This document shows, piece by piece, positions 9,890 to 17,250 of a stretch of 64,000 bases of DNA. Numbering within the stretch: position 1 is the stretch's first letter; each line of letters begins with the position of its first letter. The position numbers and the translations under genes are program-made. Below the pieces are notes generated by a model. That model was given only the letters and a program-made list of their open reading frames with translations. It was not told the origin of the DNA and ran no database searches. Origin of the DNA: Naasia sp. GTDB lineage: Bacteria > Actinomycetota > Actinomycetes > Actinomycetales > Microbacteriaceae. The DNA lies in the NCBI RefSeq assembly GCF_025465545.1, contig NZ_JAODMK010000021.1:22917-86916 (forward strand). The letters are read 5' to 3'.

Positions 9890-10723
9890 ATGACCCTTCT
9901 CTCAACGCCCCAGACCGTCGACCTGCGCGAACGGATTCTGGAGACGGCGTACGAGTGGATCGGGCGCCACGGCCTCGCCGGAACCGATCTGGAGGAGCTG
10001 GCGGCCGCCGCGGGAGCCACCCTGGCCGACATCGAGGACCGGTTCCCGGACAAGCGGACCCTCCTGCTCGCAGCGATGGAGCATCAGGGACACCGCTGGG
10101 CCGCGGAGATGCAGAGCACCGGCACGCTTGCGCCGGACTCCTCGGCGGAGGAGCGGCTGCTGGCCCTCTTCGACGCATACGAGGAGTGGTTCGGTCGCAG
10201 TGACTTCAAGGCGGCGGAGCTGTTCACGGTGCTCGCCGAGGCGGGGCGGTTCAGCAAGACCGGTGCCGGCTCCCTCGTGCACGTCGAGCGCGTGCGCAAG
10301 ATGATCGCGACGCTCGCCGCCGAGGCCGGGCTCCGGCAGCCCGACGACTTCGCGCTCTCCTGCCACATCCTGCTGAAGGGCGCCATCATCTCGGCGATCG
10401 AGGGCGACGCCGCCGCCATCCGGCGGGCGAAGCATCTGGCGAGCGCCCTCATCGCCATGCATCATCCGGCAGGTGAGGTGCACGACGTGCTGTCGCTGGC
10501 CCGCTGCGCCGACGACTCGGAGTGGCTCGTGATCTCGGAGGGCAACAAGCGCCGCGGCGAGGGGGCGCTCGCGATCATCCGCAAGGAGCGTGCGGGGTAC
10601 ACGAGCTATCCGAACGCCATCGGCTACGCCCGGCTGGGACCCTTCCCGACCCTCAACGAGGCATACACGGCCGTCGCGGCGCGCATGGCCCCGAGCGCGA
10701 TCACGACCCCCGAGGTCCGCTGA
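9890..10723 (+). CDS. TetR family transcriptional regulator with C-terminal extension
   Basis: A 277-aa TetR-like regulator. The DNA-binding domain is residues 8-60 (LRERILETAYEWIGRHGLAGTDLEELAAAAGATLADIEDRFPDKRTLLLAAM), a normal TetR helix-turn-helix. The ligand/dimer domain follows to about residue 190. The last 75 residues (from DDSEWLVISEGNK through SYPNAIGYARLGPF) go beyond the usual ~200-aa length and match nothing I recognise. ATG 9890 is chosen because the helix-turn-helix begins right after it; the longer frame to 9401 overlaps the CBS gene. Its stop overlaps the convergent SGNH gene by 23 nt. The regulated gene is not evident. Confidence 0.85.
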   Translation: MTLLSTPQTVDLRERILETAYEWIGRHGLAGTDLEELAAAAGATLADIEDRFPDKRTLLLAAMEHQGHRWAAEMQSTGTLAPDSSAEERLLALFDAYEEWFGRSDFKAAELFTVLAEAGRFSKTGAGSLVHVERVRKMIATLAAEAGLRQPDDFALSCHILLKGAIISAIEGDAAAIRRAKHLASALIAMHHPAGEVHDVLSLARCADDSEWLVISEGNKRRGEGALAIIRKERAGYTSYPNAIGYARLGPFPTLNEAYTAVAARMAPSAITTPEVR

Positions 10724-11930
10724 GCGGGAGAGCGCTCTCCGCCGCCTCGCGGGAGATCTTCCACAGCTCGCGCTGGGCCAGCAGCGCGACGTCCCGGAGC
10801 AGGGCCCTGTTGATGCTGTCAGCGGGGCGGGGGTTCCTCCCCAGCACGCAGAGCGCGCCCATCGGGTGCCCATCCGGTGTCTCCAGCGGGTAGCCGGCGT
10901 AGAAGCGCACGCCGGCGCGCGCCAGCGTCTCGTTCCCGGCGAAGAGCTCGTGCGTGGACAGGTCGCCGATGACGAAGGCTTCCTTGGCCCGCACCGTGTG
11001 AGTGCACACCGAGAGCTGCCTGGGCAGGGATTCCACCGCCCACTCGCCCGAGCGGTGCGGGAACCAGACCCGGTCCCGGCTCACGAGTGCCACAGCCGCG
11101 AGGTCGGCCGAGAACAGCGATCGGGCGAGGGACAGCACCCGGTCGACTCCGGGAGCGGGCGCGCCGGCGAGCGATTCCCGCTGCTCGAGCGCGCGATCAG
11201 CACGGTCCTCGTCGCCGCGTCCGCGGGGTGCCTCCGCCGCTGCCCCGCGGAGCTTCGGGACCATCGCCGCCGCAAGCTCCCGCGCCCACTGCCGGTACTC
11301 CTCCGGCCCCCGATGGCGGCTCTCTCCCTGCGGGGTGGGTCGGCCCAGGGGGGCGAAGGTCAGGTGCGCCCGGCGCAGGCAGGTCGCGCGCGTGATGGCG
11401 TTCAGTCGCACTGCGTGCCTGTTCGCGATCCGGCCGAGGAGGTGTCCGTACACGGGGATGGAGGCGATGGGCGGCACGCCGGCGAGGACGATCTGCGCAT
11501 CGGGCGCGGAGTCGTGCAGGAATGCGGCCAGTCCCTGCATTCGCGAGCGCCAGCGCCCCTCGGGAAGCAGCGTCATGGCGTCCGAGATGCCCAGCACCAC
11601 CACGATCGTCCGGTAAGTGGCGAGCGGGCGTCCCTCGAGCGCGGGCACGGCGTCGGCGATGGTCATGGAGCGGGTCGCCACCACGTCCACCCGGGTGCCG
11701 TGGCCCGTCCTGGCGGCGAGCTCCCGCGCCAGCTGTCCCGGCAGGGCCAGGTCATGGCTGCGCACCCCCCAGCCCGCCGCGGGGCCGCTGCCGACGATCA
11801 GGATGCGGTCCTCGCCCCGTCCGCTCGCCGTCGCCGTCGGCTCGTCGACCGGCGTGGGGATCGCCTCGAAGGTCGGAATGACCCGGGTGTACCAGGCGCG
11901 GAAGGCGGGGCGGAGCAGGCGGGAGAGCAA
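10701..11930 (-). CDS. SGNH/GDSL-type hydrolase fused to a GAF domain
   Basis: A 409-aa two-domain protein. Residues 40-230 look like an SGNH hydrolase: RILIVGSGPAAGWG (block I with Ser), TRVDVVATRSMTIAD, and TIVVVLGISDAMTLL (block III-like GxSD in place of GxND). Residues 255-400 form a GAF sensor domain (LSLARSLFSADLAAVALV, VCTHTVRAKEAFVIGDLSTHELFAGN, FYAGYPLETPDGHPMGALCVL). The order is enzyme first, sensor second. Substrate and ligand are unknown; the GAF part could regulate the hydrolase or both could act in signalling. The convergent TetR gene overlaps its 3' end. Confidence 0.8.
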   Translation of the reverse strand: MLSRLLRPAFRAWYTRVIPTFEAIPTPVDEPTATASGRGEDRILIVGSGPAAGWGVRSHDLALPGQLARELAARTGHGTRVDVVATRSMTIADAVPALEGRPLATYRTIVVVLGISDAMTLLPEGRWRSRMQGLAAFLHDSAPDAQIVLAGVPPIASIPVYGHLLGRIANRHAVRLNAITRATCLRRAHLTFAPLGRPTPQGESRHRGPEEYRQWARELAAAMVPKLRGAAAEAPRGRGDEDRADRALEQRESLAGAPAPGVDRVLSLARSLFSADLAAVALVSRDRVWFPHRSGEWAVESLPRQLSVCTHTVRAKEAFVIGDLSTHELFAGNETLARAGVRFYAGYPLETPDGHPMGALCVLGRNPRPADSINRALLRDVALLAQRELWKISREAAESALPLSGPRGS

Positions 11931-12031
11931 GAGGGTCCTCTTCGAGAGAGCAGGGGCGACGGTTCCGCCCCCTGCCCGCGGAGACTAGCCGGTGTCCGCT
12001 TCTGCGCCTCTCCGCGACGCCGGAGCGTCTC

Positions 12032-12067
12032 GTTCGGGGGCGCGAGTATCCGGCGCCGCCTCCGAAC
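12032..12067 (-). terminator. Possible imperfect terminator hairpin downstream of the M20 peptidase gene
   Basis: GTTCGG (12032-12037) pairs with CCGAAC (12062-12067), with further interrupted GC pairing inside, 8 nt after the stop codon of the M20 gene on the minus strand. No T run is present, so the assignment is weak. Confidence 0.35.
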
Positions 12068-12074
12068 GGGGGCG

Positions 12075-13403
12075 TCAGTACTCCAGGAGCAGGTCCGTCA
12101 GGACCGCCTTGCCGAACTCGAGCGCGGCGATCGGCACGCGCTCGTCGACGCCGTGGAACATCGACGGGAAGTCGAGCGCCTCGGGGAGCCGGAGGGGCGC
12201 GAACCCGTAGCCCGTGATGCCGAGGCGGCTCATCGCCTTGTTGTCGGTGCCGCCGGACATCAGGTACGGCAGGACCGTGGCCTCCGGGTCGTGCCGCCCG
12301 AGGAGGCGGACCATGCTGTCGACGAGCGGACCGGCGAACGGGGTCTCGAGCCCCACATCGGTGTGCACGATCTGGACCTCGATGTCCTCCCCCACGAGCT
12401 CGCGCACCTCGGCGAGCGTCTGCTGCTCCTCGCCGGGCAGGCAGCGGATGTCGATGAGAGCGGAGGCCTCTTCCGGGATCACGTTGTGCTTGTAGCCACC
12501 GGTCAGCAGCGTCGGGTTTGACGTGGTGCGCAGCGTGGCGAGCAGGAAGCCGGACGCGCTGCCGGTGGCGAGCACGAGTTCGTCGGGACCGGACTGGGCC
12601 GGGTCCACACCCAGGATGCGCGCGATCTCCTCGAGCAGGCGCTCCGTGGTGGGGGTGAGCCGGATGGGCCAGTCGCGGCGGCCCAGCGCGACGACCGCCT
12701 CGGCGATCCGGGTCACGGAGTTGTCGGTGATGAGCCGGGAGCCGTGCGCGGAGGGCGAGCGCGCCGTCAGCCGGATCCAGAGGAGGGCCTTCTCCCCGGT
12801 CTGCAGCAGGTAGGACCGCTGCCCGCCGAAGGTCACCGAGTAGCCGCCCACCTCGCTGACGGCCTCCGTGGCGCCCGCGAAGAGCTCGGGGTGGTTGTCC
12901 ACCAGCCAGTGCGCGCCCAGCAGCCCGCCGGCCTCCTCGTCGGCGAAGAAGCCGAGCACGATGTCGCGGGCGGGCCGGCGCCCCGACGCGAGGACGTCGC
13001 CCAGCGCGGTGAGCATCATGGCGTCCATGTCCTTCATGTCCACGGCGCCGCGGCCCCACAGCATCCCGTCCCGCACCTCGCCGCCGAACGGGTCGACGGA
13101 CCACCTGGCCGGATCGGCCGGCACCACGTCGGTGTGGCCGTGCAGCACGAGCGCCGGCTTCCCCGGGTCGGCCCCGTCGATGCGGGTCACCACCGATACC
13201 CGGCCAGGCTCGGACTCGAACAGCCGCGGCGCGAGCCCCATGCCGGTGAGCCGAGCCTCGAGGTATTCGGCGGCCTCGCCCTCGCCTTCGCTGCGGCCTT
13301 CGCCCCAGTTGACGGTATTGATCCGGATCAGATCGCGGGCGATCGCGGCCACCTCGGGCAGGCCGTCCTCGCCGCTGGAACCGGGTGCGGAGGTGTCCGT
13401 CAT
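12075..13403 (-). CDS. M20 family metallopeptidase/carboxypeptidase
   Basis: A 442-aa zinc-dependent hydrolase of family M20 (ArgE/DapE/CPG2-like). Metal ligands are visible: VLHGHTDVVP (His), GRGAVDMKDMDA (bridging Asp) and GFFADEEAGG (catalytic Glu and ligand Glu). The dimerisation insert runs from about 200 to 320, and the ligand His near the C-terminus is not assigned with certainty. Such enzymes remove an amino acid or acyl group from small amides or dipeptides. The neighbours give no substrate clue. It begins with ATG and is separated from the tRNA by 86 nt. Confidence 0.92.
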   Translation of the reverse strand: MTDTSAPGSSGEDGLPEVAAIARDLIRINTVNWGEGRSEGEGEAAEYLEARLTGMGLAPRLFESEPGRVSVVTRIDGADPGKPALVLHGHTDVVPADPARWSVDPFGGEVRDGMLWGRGAVDMKDMDAMMLTALGDVLASGRRPARDIVLGFFADEEAGGLLGAHWLVDNHPELFAGATEAVSEVGGYSVTFGGQRSYLLQTGEKALLWIRLTARSPSAHGSRLITDNSVTRIAEAVVALGRRDWPIRLTPTTERLLEEIARILGVDPAQSGPDELVLATGSASGFLLATLRTTSNPTLLTGGYKHNVIPEEASALIDIRCLPGEEQQTLAEVRELVGEDIEVQIVHTDVGLETPFAGPLVDSMVRLLGRHDPEATVLPYLMSGGTDNKAMSRLGITGYGFAPLRLPEALDFPSMFHGVDERVPIAALEFGKAVLTDLLLEY

Positions 13404-13489
13404 GGCTCCACGCTACCCGGGCCGCGTGCCCGGTCGGCCTCGCGCGATCTGGTAGTGTCTTCCCTCGGCGATCCTGGTCGCCTCACCTT

Positions 13490-13574
13490 GTCCGGGTGGC
13501 GGAAATGGCAGACGCGCTAGCTTGAGGTGCTAGTGCCCGTATAGGGCGTGGGGGTTCAAGTCCCCCCTCGGACA
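13490..13574 (+). tRNA. tRNA-Leu (anticodon GAG)
   Basis: The 85-nt sequence folds as a class-II tRNA. The acceptor stem GTCCGGG (13490-13496) pairs with CTCGGAC (13567-13573) with one G-T wobble; the discriminator is A at 13574. The anticodon loop CTTGAGG gives anticodon GAG. The long variable arm and the GGTTCAAGTCC T-loop identify leucine. CCA is not encoded. A terminator follows 19 nt later. Confidence 0.97.
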
Positions 13575-13592
13575 CACTGGTTGAGACAGTAG

Positions 13593-13620
13593 GAAAGGCC
13601 CCGCTCCGGCGGGGCCTTTC
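13593..13620 (+). terminator. Terminator of the tRNA-Leu transcript
   Basis: A perfect 12-bp stem (GAAAGGCCCCGC with complement 13609-13620), TCCG loop, ending in CCTTTC. It follows the tRNA by 18 nt. Confidence 0.85.
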
Positions 13621-13994
13621 GCTGTGCGCCCACTCCGCGGGAGCAGGCGAGGGGCGGCCTGCACGCGACGGGCGCCGATGCGGACCGCGAGGCAGAGGCA
13701 GTGGGCCACCGCGCTGAAGAGTGCGTGGAACGTCACCCGATGGGGCATGGCATCGCGGAAGACCGCCCCGATCGCCGTCGGTGGTCGCGCCAGAACCCGG
13801 ACGGGGACCCGCTCATCGGTCGCCAGCGTCGCACGAGCATCACATCGCCGACGAATCATCGGAAGGGGCCGTCCGAGCTGCGATGCCGCCCCGTGCCCAC
13901 GCGCGCATCCGTCCGGCCAAGCTGCGACGGCACGCGGTTGCGGTTTGGCCGGTCGGTTGCGGCTCTCGTCGGCGCGGGGTGAAACGATGGTCGG
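13621..13994. other. Intergenic stretch without a supported gene
   Basis: About 370 nt between the tRNA terminator and rnhA. Open frames here on both strands are short, basic and arginine-rich, without recognisable motifs or ribosome sites. The rnhA promoter presumably lies near the right end, but I see no convincing -35/-10 pair. Confidence 0.6.
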
Positions 13995-14654
13995 GTGACG
14001 ATCACCGCTGCCGCAGACGGCTCCGCCCTCGGCAATCCCGGACCGGCAGGCTGGGCCTGGTACATCGACGACGATCGCTGGGCTGCCGGCGGCTGGAAGC
14101 ACGGCACCAACAACATGGGTGAGCTGAAGGCCGTGCTCGAGCTGTTCCGGTCCACCGCGCACCTGGGCGAGGACCTGCTCGTCCTCTGCGACAGCCAGTA
14201 CGTCATCAACTCGGTGACCAAGTGGATGCCCGGCTGGAAGAAGAAGGGCTGGCGCAAGGGCGACGGCAAGCCGGTGATGAACCTCGACCTGCTGCAGGAG
14301 TTGGACGAGGCGATCGCGGGGCGCCAGTACCGCTTCGAGTGGGTCAAGGGTCACGTGGGGCACGTGCTCAACGAGGCCGCGGACGTGCGGGCACGGGCCG
14401 CGGCGGAGGCCTACCAGCGGAATCTCGAGGTCCCGGCCGGGCCGGGCTTCGGTGGGGCGTCCTCCTCCCCGATCCGGGTGACCGTTCCACGTGAGACGGC
14501 GCCGGCGACCGCCGCCGCGTCCCTGTTCGACCTCGACGAGCCCGTCCTGCGGGAGGTCACGCTGTCGCTCAGCGATGAGGAGTACTCGCGCCTGCTGATC
14601 CGGGCCCGAGCCGAGGGCCGCAGCCCCGAGGAGCTCCTCCGCGGCCTCATCTGA
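13995..14654 (+). CDS. rnhA: Ribonuclease HI with a C-terminal extension
   Basis: RNase HI (219 aa) cuts the RNA strand of RNA-DNA hybrids. The catalytic residues are seen in ADGSALGNPGPAGW (Asp 8), TNNMGELKAVLE (Glu), LVLCDSQYVINSVTKW (Asp) and NEAADVRARAAAEA (Asp), with the flexible-loop His in KGHVGHV. The catalytic domain ends near residue 140. The remaining ~75 residues hold a linker and a short helical domain (REVTLSLSDEEYSRLLIRARAEGRSPEELL) that looks like a ribbon-helix-helix-type or C-terminal interaction motif. It starts with GTG at 13995. No operon partner is evident. Confidence 0.93.
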   Translation: MTITAAADGSALGNPGPAGWAWYIDDDRWAAGGWKHGTNNMGELKAVLELFRSTAHLGEDLLVLCDSQYVINSVTKWMPGWKKKGWRKGDGKPVMNLDLLQELDEAIAGRQYRFEWVKGHVGHVLNEAADVRARAAAEAYQRNLEVPAGPGFGGASSSPIRVTVPRETAPATAAASLFDLDEPVLREVTLSLSDEEYSRLLIRARAEGRSPEELLRGLI

Positions 14655-14798
14655 CCCGGGTTTGGCGAGCTCACCAGGCTTTCCTACGCCAGCGGTGGCA
14701 CCGCCGTCAATCGGGCCGGCTGGATTGGAAGGGCCGGTGGGGTCCGTGATTTGCTGTCCTCCTCCCCCGTCCACACCGACCGAGCCGCACAGGAATCC

Positions 14799-16331
14799 AT
14801 GACGCCTACGCTGACCGCGGACACGCGCACGCTCTGCATCAGCGGAGTCGCGGTCGAGCCCGGCTCGACGGTGTCGCTGCTGCTTGCCGGACGGCGCATC
14901 TGGTCGTTCCACCTGCCCCAGCCTGACGAGAACGGGTCGTTCCGGGTGCGGTGGCCGGGCGCGCTCACGGAGCGGCTGGTCGGCTGGGCGCCGCTCGGGC
15001 TGCAGGTCGACGGCGAGGTGGTGACCGAGGCCCTGGTCCGTTTCGATGACACCGACGTCGAGCTGGTGCTCGAGCAGCCGTTCACGAGGGCCCCCCTCAT
15101 CCTCAACAAGTGGGAGATGCTGGCGCCCTCCTTCGTCGGGGCGGACGAGTCGCTGATCACCGAGGTGCTCGACGCGGCGGAGGACGTCATGGCGGCCGTG
15201 CGCGCGGACCTCGGCATCGATCTGTTCATCACCGGGGGAACGCTGCTCGGTCCGGTGCGGGACGGCAGGATCATGCCCTCGGACGACGATGCGGACCTCG
15301 CCTACCTCAGCACGCACGACAATCCGTCCGACGTCGCGCTCGAGAGCTATGCGATGGAGAGGGCGCTGCTCGCCCGGGGCTACGAGATCTTCCGCCTCTC
15401 CACCGGCCACCTTCAGCTGATGTTCCCCGGCCGCAGCGTCTCCGACCGGTTCTATATCGACATCTTCAGCTACTTCGTCACCGAAGGGTGGTTCTACGGC
15501 ACCTTCCATGTCCGACAGCCGGCCGAACGGGTGCCGATCCTTCCCCTGCAGCTGCTGGCGGTGAACGGCCGCCCCCTCCTGGCGCCCGCAGACCCGGCCG
15601 CCCTCCTCGAGGCCATCTACGGCACGGACTGGCGCACTCCCGACCCGGCGTTCGCGTTCAGCACCCCACCCGCGGCCCTCCGCCGCTACAAGCCCTGGCT
15701 CGGCGACCTCAACATGGACCGCGAGAACTGGGAGCAGCGGCATCGGGAGGACATCGCGGCCGGCCCCGCCGAGGCGTCGGCCTTCGCCCGCGCGGCCGGA
15801 GAGCTGCTGCCGCACGCCTCCACGGTGCTCGAGCTCGGCTCGGGGCTCGGAATGGACGCGCGGCACCTGGCAGAGCTGGGGCACACGGTGCTGGCCGTCG
15901 ACTACAGCCGCTCCGCAGTCGCGCACGCCCGAGCCGCCGCGCCCGCGGACGCGCGACTGCGCTTCGAGGCCGTCAACCTCTACTCGATCCGGGCGGCCGT
16001 CGCGCTTCGGCGGGCTTGTGCCGATCTGGACGGGCCGCTTCAGGTCTACGCGCGCTCCTTCTTCGACGCGCTCGCGCCGGCCGGCTGGGACATCACCTTC
16101 CAGCTGCTGTCGCATCTGCTGCGCCGACCGGGCACGTCGGCGCATCTCGAGCTGGAGACGCGAGGGCCGACGCGGAACGTGCGCTGGAAGTACTACCGGC
16201 CGGTCGACTGGTCGGCCTTCGAGGCGAGGGTGGAGGCCAGCGGCCTGGAGATCTCGGATCTCCAGCTAGGGTGCGAGGACGAGGACGGATCGACGAGGAT
16301 CCGCCTGCTGGTGAAGGGAGCGAGATGGTGA
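14799..16331 (+). CDS. LicD-like nucleotidyltransferase fused to a class-I methyltransferase
   Basis: A 510-aa bifunctional protein. An N-terminal beta-rich region (1-110) precedes a LicD-like domain with the diagnostic FITGGTLLGPVRDGRIMPSD followed by DDADLAYL; LicD proteins transfer phosphocholine or related groups to cell-surface glycans. The C-terminal half (about 335-510) is a methyltransferase fold with STVLELGSGLGMDARHLAELG as the SAM motif. The ATG at 14799 has an AGGAATCC ribosome site. Its stop overlaps the next gene. By inference it decorates a surface polysaccharide, adding and methylating a substituent; substrate unknown. Confidence 0.8.
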   Translation: MTPTLTADTRTLCISGVAVEPGSTVSLLLAGRRIWSFHLPQPDENGSFRVRWPGALTERLVGWAPLGLQVDGEVVTEALVRFDDTDVELVLEQPFTRAPLILNKWEMLAPSFVGADESLITEVLDAAEDVMAAVRADLGIDLFITGGTLLGPVRDGRIMPSDDDADLAYLSTHDNPSDVALESYAMERALLARGYEIFRLSTGHLQLMFPGRSVSDRFYIDIFSYFVTEGWFYGTFHVRQPAERVPILPLQLLAVNGRPLLAPADPAALLEAIYGTDWRTPDPAFAFSTPPAALRRYKPWLGDLNMDRENWEQRHREDIAAGPAEASAFARAAGELLPHASTVLELGSGLGMDARHLAELGHTVLAVDYSRSAVAHARAAAPADARLRFEAVNLYSIRAAVALRRACADLDGPLQVYARSFFDALAPAGWDITFQLLSHLLRRPGTSAHLELETRGPTRNVRWKYYRPVDWSAFEARVEASGLEISDLQLGCEDEDGSTRIRLLVKGARW

Positions 16332-16582
16332 AGAACCTGAGCGACGCCGGCAACGGATTCGAGGAGCTGAACGACTTCGAGGCGGCCTTCACCGAGGCGG
16401 CGCAGGCGCCGACCGTGGAGTCCCTCTCGTCACGGGTGCAGGAGCTCGAGGCGAGCCTGGAAGCACTGCGAAGCGAGATCCATCGCCTGGACGCCGACCT
16501 CGACGAGTCCCGGCGGCTCAATCGCCGAGCGGCCGAGCTGCTCGACATCGTCTACCAGGAGCTCGACAAGCGCGAGCGCTGA
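16325..16582 (+). CDS. Small coiled-coil protein, partner of the LicD/methyltransferase gene
   Basis: An 85-aa acidic protein whose ATG lies inside the 3' end of the preceding gene (7-nt overlap), so translation is coupled. Residues 30-80 form a long heptad-type coiled coil (SLSSRVQELEASLEALRSEIHRLDADLDESRRL). No membrane segment or signal is visible. Similar short coiled-coil genes follow glycan-modifying enzymes in actinobacteria, so it may scaffold or oligomerise the upstream enzyme. I do not recognise a characterised function. Confidence 0.75.
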   Translation: MVKNLSDAGNGFEELNDFEAAFTEAAQAPTVESLSSRVQELEASLEALRSEIHRLDADLDESRRLNRRAAELLDIVYQELDKRER

Positions 16583-16632
16583 TCGGCGCGGGCGGGACTT
16601 CCCACCGGGGAGAGGCGACGCCCGGACAGGGA

Positions 16633-16663
16633 GAAGGCCCCGGACCGTCGGTCCGGGGCCTTC
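16633..16663 (+). terminator. Terminator after the LicD/coiled-coil pair
   Basis: A perfect 14-bp stem, GAAGGCCCCGGACC (16633-16646) with complement 16650-16663, and a 3-nt loop. It also lies just beyond the convergent GlsB-type gene and may serve both strands. Confidence 0.85.
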
Positions 16664-16683
16664 CCTCTGGGGTTCAGGAGGCG

Positions 16684-16959
16684 TTATGCCCGACGGGCGC
16701 TGCCCCGGCGGTTCGTGATGAGGCCCCAGATCAGCAGCACGATGATCGCACCGGCGATCGCGAGCAGCCAGCTGGAGATCGACCAGAACTCGCTCATGTC
16801 GATTCCGAAGAGGACGTTGCCGAGGAACCCGCCGAGGAGGGCGCCGATCACTCCGAGGACGAGCGTGGCAAGCCATCCCCCACCCTGCCGACCGGGCAGG
16901 ATCAGTTTCGCGATCGCGCCGGCGATGAGGCCGAGGATCAGAAAGGCGATGAAGTTCAT
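16684..16959 (-). CDS. GlsB/YeaQ/YmgE family membrane protein
   Basis: A 91-aa protein with three membrane helices and the family's repeated G-x-I-A-G pattern (GLIAGAIAKLILPGRQGGG, LGVIGALLGGFLGNVLFG, AIAGAIIVLLIWGLITNRR). Members are small envelope proteins linked with stress or stationary phase, of unsettled biochemical role. A paralogue lies at 58113-58400. The ATG has a GGGAGA-type ribosome site upstream. Confidence 0.92.
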   Translation of the reverse strand: MNFIAFLILGLIAGAIAKLILPGRQGGGWLATLVLGVIGALLGGFLGNVLFGIDMSEFWSISSWLLAIAGAIIVLLIWGLITNRRGSARRA

Positions 16960-17250
16960 TGTCGTGTCTCCCTTTCGTGAAGCTTGATGACGAGGTTGAG
17001 CCTTTCACCGATCGCGGGTTGCGTGATACCCCTTGAAATCCGCTCGCGTGATCCGGAAAGTTCGGACGCAACCATCGAACGGGCTGTGCGTGAGCTAGGA
17101 GTTGCCCGACGGATCGGCATCCCGGGACAGCGACACGGCCGGCGCGGCGGACCGCGAGAGCGACGGCCGTCCCGTGGCAGGGCAACGTCCCCGGCATCCT
17201 CGGGCGTGATGGGCGTCGACTCCGCGAGCTGACCCGAATCGTCGCAGGCC

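Noticed and set aside
13530..16145. 871-codon minus frame that crosses the tRNA and rnhA
   Set aside because: It is antisense to rnhA and the LicD gene; its end reads GDLNPHALYGH, a known artefact of tRNA-Leu sequence.
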